The notes under the pieces were generated by a model, which was not told where the DNA came from, did not search any database, and was given only the letters and a program-made list of their open reading frames with translations. 64,000 nucleotides of DNA, taken from assembly GCA_945831805.1 (NCBI GenBank), contig CAMADY010000002.1, positions 1 through 64,000 of the forward strand. Direction: 5' to 3'. The stretch is from an uncultured Prevotellaceae bacterium. Lineage in GTDB: Bacteria > Bacteroidota > Bacteroidia > Bacteroidales > Bacteroidaceae. The first letter of the stretch is position 1; every line of letters starts with the position of its first letter. Below, in pieces: positions 57,499-64,000 of the stretch. The position numbers and the translations under genes were made by a program.

Positions 57499-58944
57499 AT
57501 GCAAGAAGTAATTCATCTTATCAACGAAATGTCACCATACCTCCTGCTGGGATTCCTCCTCGCAGGACTTATGCACGTCTTCATCCCCGGCGAGTACTAC
57601 ACCCGTTTCCTCGCCCGCAACAGTTTCAGCAGCGTTCTCTACGCCGCAATCTTCGGCATCCCGCTGCCGCTATGCTCCTGCGGCGTCATCCCGACAGCCA
57701 TGTCTCTCCGCAAGGAAGGCGCATCGAAGGGTGCCGTAGCATCGTTCCTCATCGCCACACCACAGACGGGAGTTGACTCCATCATCGCCACCTTCAGCCT
57801 CATGGGACTGCCCTTCGCCATCATACGGCCTATAGCAGCCCTCGCGACAGCAATCTTCGGAGGACAGATGGTGAATACCTTTAGCCCCTCCCCAGCCCTC
57901 CCGAAGGAGGGGGGCACTAATCACGGACATACTGACTGCTGCCACGCTAACGATTCATCTCCTGCGAGCCACGCTGCTGGCGGTGCTTCCGCCAGCGCTA
58001 CCGCCGCCAAACCATCCATCACCCACCGCCTCAAGGAGGCTCTGGAGTATGCCTACATCGAGATGATGGAGGACATCGGCAAATGGCTTGTCGTGGGCTT
58101 GATAATAGCAGGCCTCATAACCGTCTTCGTACCGGCGGAGCTCTTCCAGATATTCCAGGGCAACACCCTCGCCTCGATGCTCCTCGTACTCTGCATCGCG
58201 CTGCCGATGTACCTCTGCGCAACAGGCAGCATACCAATCGCAGTAGCACTCATGATGAAGGGCCTCACACCCGGCGCAGCACTCGTGCTGCTCATGGCAG
58301 GACCAGCCTGCAACTTCGCCTCCATCCTTGTTATAAACAAGGTGTTGGGCAGGCGCACCCTCGTGACCTACCTCGTCTCTATCGTCATCGGTGCCGTTGC
58401 CTTCGGTTACCTCATCGACTACCTCCAGTTCAACGGCATCATCGATTTCCTTGAGAACCTCACCATGCAGCAGGCATGTTGCGAGGAGGGTGACTCATGG
58501 TTCTCATGGCTCTGCACAGCAGTACTCCTCCTCATGCTCATCAATGCCCTCGTGCTCCCAAAGCTCGGACTCCGCAAGCCACACCACTGCCACTGCGGCT
58601 GCCATGACCACGATCACCATGACCACTGCGGCTGCGGTAGCCATGAGCATGAGCACGAACACCACGACCACTGCGGATGTGAGAGTGATGTTCACGATGA
58701 TAAGGACGGTTGCTGCTGCCATAGCCACAACGAACCTGCTGTACCTCAGCCATCCATTTATTTCGTTGACGGCATGAGCTGCAACCACTGCCGTGCTGCC
58801 GTAGAGAAAGCACTCCGCACCACCCCGGGCGTTACCGATGCCACTGTTGACCTCGCCTCCAAGCAGGCTACTGTCGTAGGCACCGCCACCTTCGAAGAAC
58901 TCGCAGAGGCTGTCGCTTCCGTCGGCTTCAAACTCCGCAAGTAA
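57499..58944 (+). CDS. YraQ/DUF318-type permease fused to His-rich linker and HMA domain
   Basis: PLPLCSCGVIPTAMSLRKEGASKGA; HCHCGCHDHDHHDHCGC; GMSCNHCRAAVEKAL. Confidence 0.9.
   Translation: MQEVIHLINEMSPYLLLGFLLAGLMHVFIPGEYYTRFLARNSFSSVLYAAIFGIPLPLCSCGVIPTAMSLRKEGASKGAVASFLIATPQTGVDSIIATFSLMGLPFAIIRPIAALATAIFGGQMVNTFSPSPALPKEGGTNHGHTDCCHANDSSPASHAAGGASASATAAKPSITHRLKEALEYAYIEMMEDIGKWLVVGLIIAGLITVFVPAELFQIFQGNTLASMLLVLCIALPMYLCATGSIPIAVALMMKGLTPGAALVLLMAGPACNFASILVINKVLGRRTLVTYLVSIVIGAVAFGYLIDYLQFNGIIDFLENLTMQQACCEEGDSWFSWLCTAVLLLMLINALVLPKLGLRKPHHCHCGCHDHDHHDHCGCGSHEHEHEHHDHCGCESDVHDDKDGCCCHSHNEPAVPQPSIYFVDGMSCNHCRAAVEKALRTTPGVTDATVDLASKQATVVGTATFEELAEAVASVGFKLRK
57883..58015 (+). repeat. 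Two repeat insertions in permease linker (family A-like and family B)
   Basis: agcccctccccagccctcccgaaggaggggggc; cctgcgagccacgctgctggcggtgcttccgccagcgc. Confidence 0.75.
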
Positions 58945-59108
58945 CGTAGATAGAAGAAGAGTGTCAAAAAACTTTACACAATAGTGTCTAATTTTTTGAC
59001 AATTGGCAATTTTGGCATGAAACATATACAACTGTAATGAGAAAACATAGTAATTTTGCACCGAAAGATAAGATGTTGTGTCGCAAAAAGACGTGCATTG
59101 TCCTTCTA

Positions 59109-59205
59109 TGCTTGCTGTCAAACGGTCTTTTGCTTGCTATCAAAAATCGCTATGCTTGCTTTCGGACGGCACTATGCTTGCTCTCAAACAAAAGAAATTT
59201 TCGAA
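59109..59205. repeat. 22-nt-period tandem array (4 units)
   Basis: TCAAAC/TCAAAA/TCGGAC/TCAAAC at 59118, 59140, 59162, 59184. Confidence 0.9.
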
Positions 59206-59344
59206 TAAATTTACGGACAATTCGATAATTCGCGTTAAAAAAGAAAAAAATGCCTGCGGCGCTACGTAAATGCCCGTAAATTATCCGCGAATTTAATCGT
59301 AAATTCTCATCCGTACAGCTTGATAAACTTTAAAACTATAAGAA

Positions 59345-62290
59345 ATGAAAAAATCAATTATCATCCTCCTGTCACTGCTCTGCCTCGCCGCAAATGCAAT
59401 GTCGGCAGAGAAGAAAGACACGCTGATGGCTCTCTACGGCGGTGTGTTTGACTCCTTCACTGGTGCGGCTGTCAAGGCGAACGTGTATCTGCTGCGAGAG
59501 GACTCCACCATCGTGAAGCAACCGACGAAGAAGGACTCCGTGTTCGTAGATACATTGGAGGTACAGCAGTTTGAAGACTGGCAGACAAAGCGACAGCAGG
59601 TGAGATATGTCGGTATCGTGCCCAAGCAGAAGGGCAACTATATCCTCAAGGCGGAGCATGAGGACTACGAGACGCTCTGCATGCCCCTTAATATAAATAA
59701 GGTGAAGAGTTACGTTGAAGCACCTGACCTGAGGATGAAGCGCAAGATACATAAGTCTGCGGACCTGGATGAGGTCGTGGTTAAGGCAACGAAGATACAG
59801 ATGGTCTATCGTGGTGATACGCTGGTGTATGATGCTACGGCATTCGTACTTCCTGAGGGCAGTATGCTTGATGGTCTCATACGTCAGCTGCCTGGAGCAG
59901 AACTGTCGAGCGAGGGCGAGATAACCATTAACGGCAAGAAGGTGGATAACCTCACGCTCAACGGAAAGGATTTCTTCAAGGGGGACAACAAGGTGATGCT
60001 GGAGAACCTGCCTTACTTCACGGTAAAGGAACTGAAGGCTTACGACAAGACGGACGAGAAGTCGGCGGCGCTCGGACTTCCTGCCGAACAGCAGAATAAG
60101 ACCTTCACGCTCGATGTGGTGCTGAAGAAGGAATATCAGCGTGGTTATATCGCCAATGCAGAGGTCGGCGGTGGCTCCGAAGAGCGCTGGATGGCGAAGC
60201 TTTTTGGCTTGATGTATGGTGAGAGATACCGCCTTGCAACCTTCGGTAATGCCAACAACGTGAATGAGGAACGCTCTCCTGGCAGGGATGGCGACTGGGA
60301 TCCGAGCAAGACGAGCCGTGGTTTGATAACGACACGCCAGGCTGGTGTGCACCATGAGATAAGCGATAAGTTCAGCAAGTGGTCGAACACACTGGATGCC
60401 AAGGCCTCATGGCAGGACACGAACAACGAACAGACGTACCGCAGTGAGCGCTATCGCACCGAGGGAAACATCTTCTCTGGTGGCTTCAGCAGCAACAAGA
60501 GTAAGAACAACGACTTCAAGATTAACGAGAAATTCCAACTGGAGAAACCGTATTGGCTCAGGGCTGACGCAGAACTGAGCTATGCCACGCGAGACAACAA
60601 CGGCGATTCGGCTGACTCCACATGGCAGACAAGGCTGACCAATAGCAGCGAGTCGCTCTCGAAGAGTCTGCGAAAGACGTTCAATGCCAGCGGAAGGGTC
60701 AATCTCAGTAATAGCACTCCGTGGGATAATGGCTCATACGACCTCGGCGTGAATGCAGCATACGAAAGGACTAACCCATCGGAGAGTTTCAGCTTCAACA
60801 GGACTAATATCTTCTCTACGGATGGAGCCAGCTCCGACTTGCGCAACAGGTATGGCGACAATGCTTCGTGGCGGTATAACTATGAGGCGGAGGCGAGCCT
60901 GAATCATTGGTTCAACAAACCGCAGATCCATCTTGACCTGTCGTTTAGCTACAGGCAGAAGATGCTGCACAGCGATAACCTTAACTATCGTCTTGACTCT
61001 ATTGGCGGACGCTATGCAAGTGAGGCGTTTATTCTTCCTTCAACTTTCGACTCGCTCGCTATTGCCACGGACATAAACAATAGCTATCAGTACAACACCC
61101 TCAGTCGTAACTATACCACGAGACTTGGCATCTCCAAGTCCTTCTCCAAGGTGACTACCAATGCTGAAGGCGAAAAGGTACCACGTCACCAGGGTTCCAT
61201 ACACCTGAGCCTTCCGCTGCAGATTGCCGATGAACGCATAGACTTCTGGCGACCAACGAAGACCATCGGACGCACCAGTCTGCAGACTGCCAGCAGGACG
61301 CTCCGATCGTTCAATCCGTATTTGTACTTCTACTGGAAAACGAAGCGTACGGAGTGGACTGCAAATATTCAGCGATACGAAGATCCGAACTCCCTGACGT
61401 CACTCGTTGATATGAGCAGTACGAGCAATCCGCTGTACTTCTCTTTCAGCAATCCTTCGCTGAAGACGGCATGCCACTACAACTCCTCCATACGTCTCAA
61501 TGTGAAGTGCGACTCCATTCCCCTGACCTATTGGGTGAAGGCGGACTGCTATCTTGGCACGAACTATGTCGGTTCACGTCGTTGGTACAACTCCAGGACG
61601 GGTGGTTATGTTTCGATGGACGATAATGTCAACGGCAACGTGAACAGCAAGGCGAGTGCCGGACTCAACTGGCAATTTGACAAGCAGAAGCGTTGGCGAC
61701 TGACGATGGATGGTTTCCTGCAGTATCATCGCAGCGTAGATTTCGCTTTGCAGACGGTGGAGTTTGACGGAACTCCTACACTTGAGCAGCTTCATGCCCT
61801 CACTCCTTCGCCGGAACTCTCAACTGTGAACAACATCAACACCAACTTGCGACTAGTCTTGAACTACAAGTACAAGCAATTCACCGCAGGACTCCTCGGC
61901 AGAGTTGACGGTCGCCACAGTCGCAGCAACCGCGAGGACTATCAGGACCTTGATGCCTACGAATACAAGTATGGTGTGAACTGCACCTACACCACGCCTA
62001 AGCATTTCGGTTCCTTCACCATCGCTACCGACTACAACATCTTCGTGCGCCGTGGCTATCAGTCAGCGGAGATAAACAACACTACCAATGCGTGGAATGC
62101 TTCCATCTCCAAGTCGTTTATGAAGGGTTCGCTCGTAGCAAAGGTCTCTGCCTACGACATCCTCCATCAGGTCAGCAACATCGGCTATTCTGTCAACGCC
62201 CAGGGCTACACTGAGCGCCGCTACAACTCAATCCCTCGCTACGTCATGTTCTCAATGGCATATCGTTTTACCAAGAAGCCAAAGAAGTAA
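59345..62290 (+). CDS. outer membrane beta-barrel protein (TonB-receptor-like, no obvious plug)
   Basis: Signal peptide; carboxypeptidase-like N-terminal domain; beta-barrel C-terminus. Confidence 0.8.
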   Translation: MKKSIIILLSLLCLAANAMSAEKKDTLMALYGGVFDSFTGAAVKANVYLLREDSTIVKQPTKKDSVFVDTLEVQQFEDWQTKRQQVRYVGIVPKQKGNYILKAEHEDYETLCMPLNINKVKSYVEAPDLRMKRKIHKSADLDEVVVKATKIQMVYRGDTLVYDATAFVLPEGSMLDGLIRQLPGAELSSEGEITINGKKVDNLTLNGKDFFKGDNKVMLENLPYFTVKELKAYDKTDEKSAALGLPAEQQNKTFTLDVVLKKEYQRGYIANAEVGGGSEERWMAKLFGLMYGERYRLATFGNANNVNEERSPGRDGDWDPSKTSRGLITTRQAGVHHEISDKFSKWSNTLDAKASWQDTNNEQTYRSERYRTEGNIFSGGFSSNKSKNNDFKINEKFQLEKPYWLRADAELSYATRDNNGDSADSTWQTRLTNSSESLSKSLRKTFNASGRVNLSNSTPWDNGSYDLGVNAAYERTNPSESFSFNRTNIFSTDGASSDLRNRYGDNASWRYNYEAEASLNHWFNKPQIHLDLSFSYRQKMLHSDNLNYRLDSIGGRYASEAFILPSTFDSLAIATDINNSYQYNTLSRNYTTRLGISKSFSKVTTNAEGEKVPRHQGSIHLSLPLQIADERIDFWRPTKTIGRTSLQTASRTLRSFNPYLYFYWKTKRTEWTANIQRYEDPNSLTSLVDMSSTSNPLYFSFSNPSLKTACHYNSSIRLNVKCDSIPLTYWVKADCYLGTNYVGSRRWYNSRTGGYVSMDDNVNGNVNSKASAGLNWQFDKQKRWRLTMDGFLQYHRSVDFALQTVEFDGTPTLEQLHALTPSPELSTVNNINTNLRLVLNYKYKQFTAGLLGRVDGRHSRSNREDYQDLDAYEYKYGVNCTYTTPKHFGSFTIATDYNIFVRRGYQSAEINNTTNAWNASISKSFMKGSLVAKVSAYDILHQVSNIGYSVNAQGYTERRYNSIPRYVMFSMAYRFTKKPKK

Positions 62291-62295
62291 CCGCA

Positions 62296-62347
62296 CCGCT
62301 CAGCGGTTCTGCCGATGCTTTTATAAAGCGGAGCGACTAAAAGAACC
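62296..62347. repeat. Family D repeat, intergenic copy
   Basis: ccgctcagcggttctgccgatgcttttataaagcggagcgactaaaagaac. Confidence 0.75.
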
Positions 62348-62388
62348 GTTGTAACAGCACAACCGTTTAACCCTACAACCGCACACCC
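62342..62388. repeat. AACCNNNN octamer array
   Basis: aaccgttgtaacagcacaaccgtttaaccctacaaccgcac. Confidence 0.6.
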
Positions 62389-62389
62389 C

Positions 62390-62884
62390 ATGAACCGGAT
62401 AGTCCTCATCATGTTACTCATGTCCTATGTGCAGAGCATTGATGCACAGCATCCAAGGCTCATCAGCATATTGGATATAGGTAGTCGTGAGCCTGTTGAC
62501 AGGGCGGTGATAATGCAAGGCAACGATACCATTGCACGTTCAACGCCTCAGGGATTGGTGGTCATACCGACCGTGGTTGGTAAGGTTGTGTTTGCGCATA
62601 GGGACTACGAACCCGTAGAGTATGACTACGATAGTATTCCGTCCGTGGTGAAGATGAAGTGCGTTGTACAGGAATTGGACGAATTGGTGGTGTTGGGCAG
62701 AATGCCGGTAAAGTTTGACATGAAGCTTGGTGGTATGAAGCTTGGTGAGTCGAATCTCGGCATCGTGAAGACGACAATGCAAGGCAGCACCATGGATCTC
62801 GAAACCGTGCGACGCAAACTCTTTGGCAGAACGCGCAAAGAGAGGAAGAAGGACAAGCTGCGCAAGAATCTGGATGGATATTAA
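62390..62884 (+). CDS. carboxypeptidase-like regulatory-domain protein
   Basis: Signal peptide; HPRLISILDIGSREPVDRAVIMQGNDTIARSTPQGLVVIP. Confidence 0.65.
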   Translation: MNRIVLIMLLMSYVQSIDAQHPRLISILDIGSREPVDRAVIMQGNDTIARSTPQGLVVIPTVVGKVVFAHRDYEPVEYDYDSIPSVVKMKCVVQELDELVVLGRMPVKFDMKLGGMKLGESNLGIVKTTMQGSTMDLETVRRKLFGRTRKERKKDKLRKNLDGY

Positions 62885-63007
62885 GAACGTGTTTTCTGTT
62901 AATTTTCAACAAAAATAGTCGCATTCATTTGGTGGTGTGAAGAAAAAAACGTAACTTTGCACTCACAAGATGCTTCGCACCAACGCGCTCATGCACTTGC
63001 AAAAAAT

Positions 63008-63283
63008 ATGAGGACAGAAGCGATATTATCAAATCAACGGGATATGACGTCATTTAGATATGGCGATTACAATATCCGTTTCCGCACTCCTTCCATCCTG
63101 AAAAGATATACAGAGGTGAAGGAGTGGGATAAGGGATATATTGTCGTTATGGCAGACTACGAAGGTATCGGTCTTACGGAAGAATATATAGACCTAGTTC
63201 CTATACTTAAGAATCTCTATATAAATCCAGATACTTTCCTAGCAAATATTCAAACAGTAAAAATAGGCAACTATGAGTCATAA
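63008..63283 (+). CDS. hypothetical protein (91 aa), first of overlapping trio
   Basis: TAACTTTGC promoter upstream; overlaps next ORF. Confidence 0.7.
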   Translation: MRTEAILSNQRDMTSFRYGDYNIRFRTPSILKRYTEVKEWDKGYIVVMADYEGIGLTEEYIDLVPILKNLYINPDTFLANIQTVKIGNYES

Positions 63284-63512
63284 AGATATATATAACGTTT
63301 GCTCAAACGCAGATATGATAGTTTGCGGTTATGCTTTCAAAAGAACGGATGATTTGAATATCAGTGTTCTGCAACTTCAAACACCTAATCATGCATTAAT
63401 ACTATCTCCAAACAATGAAATTCTAGAAACATCAATGGATGATGTTGAATTGGAGATTGTGAAGGACTATTGGATAAAGAACAAAAAACACATGGAGGAG
63501 TCTTATGCCTAA
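63273..63512 (+). CDS. hypothetical protein (79 aa)
   Basis: Overlaps both neighbours. Confidence 0.7.
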   Translation: MSHKDIYNVCSNADMIVCGYAFKRTDDLNISVLQLQTPNHALILSPNNEILETSMDDVELEIVKDYWIKNKKHMEESYA

Positions 63513-63783
63513 ATATTATGACTTCATGATTTGTGGGTACTATCTCTATTTTACGTCCCATTGCATAATCGAGGCAATGCATGTCCATGCGAGTGATAGG
63601 CATCTTACTGAGGCTGGTTCGGCAAAGCTTTTCGTGAAAAGTAATGGAGAAACAGAGGTGAAGGAACAAGGGAGACTCACAGACAAAGAGCTACGCATCA
63701 TCCGTGAATTCATAAAGACTAACTATAAGGAAATGTACCTCAAATGGTCAAGTATGAGCAAAGAGGGATTTTATCAAGGATGA
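63505..63783 (+). CDS. DUF4160-like protein
   Basis: ASDRHLTEAGSAKLFVKSNGE..LTDKELRIIREFIKTNYKEMYLKW. Confidence 0.55.
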   Translation: MPKYYDFMICGYYLYFTSHCIIEAMHVHASDRHLTEAGSAKLFVKSNGETEVKEQGRLTDKELRIIREFIKTNYKEMYLKWSSMSKEGFYQG

Positions 63784-63950
63784 AGGTTTACAAATCACGC
63801 ATAAGTTTACTTTTGGTGACACTGTTAGTGCTGCTATGCTACTGTCCTCTATTGTTTATTCCGCAAGAGGGATTCTTGCCATACGTTATAGCGGCAACGA
63901 TATGTGGAGGACATTTGACAAGGATGTCCCTGAGTCTTCTGTCATATTAG
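63780..63950 (+). CDS. small hypothetical membrane protein
   Basis: ATGA overlap with previous ORF; hydrophobic N-terminal helix. Confidence 0.45.
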   Translation: MKVYKSRISLLLVTLLVLLCYCPLLFIPQEGFLPYVIAATICGGHLTRMSLSLLSY

Positions 63951-64000
63951 GAGGTGTTGATTTATAGAAAAGGAGACTTTGCTATAACCAATAGTAATAG

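Noticed and set aside
59372-60355. 327-aa minus-strand ORF
   Set aside because: Shadow of the OMP gene at 59345-62290.
1-64000. tRNA, rRNA, IS transposase, integrase, or RAYT (Y1 REP transposase) genes
   Set aside because: None recognised in the ORF list or by eye, so the palindromic elements have no visible mobilising enzyme in this window.

Overview
This is a Bacteroidales (Prevotella-like) chromosomal window. The assignment rests on TAnnTTTGC promoters, the PflB/PflA, SufBCDS, S41 protease and LepB gene content, PorSS/T9SS-like C-termini, and a TonB/OMP-style outer-membrane protein. Most genes are core metabolism: trpB2-like, pflBA, parE, dus, argB, fabG, a Zur/Fur regulator, cysK, metY, lrp, acpP-fabF-rnc-dapB-lepB, ribF, sufBCDS and ttcA. 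Accessory content includes two PIN-domain toxin-antitoxin modules, a 2401-aa surface protein, and a TolC/HlyD/ABC-2 efflux operon. A 39.9-45.3 kb AT-rich island carries a DUF4143-type AAA ATPase, a strongly structured candidate ncRNA, and a UvrD-like helicase with an embedded DEDDh exonuclease domain. The most unusual signal is repeat biology. Families of short palindromic elements sit immediately after stop codons, and also in frame inside housekeeping proteins (ParE, Dus, ArgB, PflA, SufS, TrmH-like, WbqC-like, metal permease). Two REPIN-like inverted pairs (33-nt arms) bracket the start codons of parE and dus and give both proteins a nearly identical N-terminal extension. A second class is degenerate tandem arrays of fixed period (7, 8, 9, 22 and 33 nt) at gene junctions. 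The 22-nt arrays share a TCARAC-type core at three unrelated loci. All calls are by eye; no database search was run.
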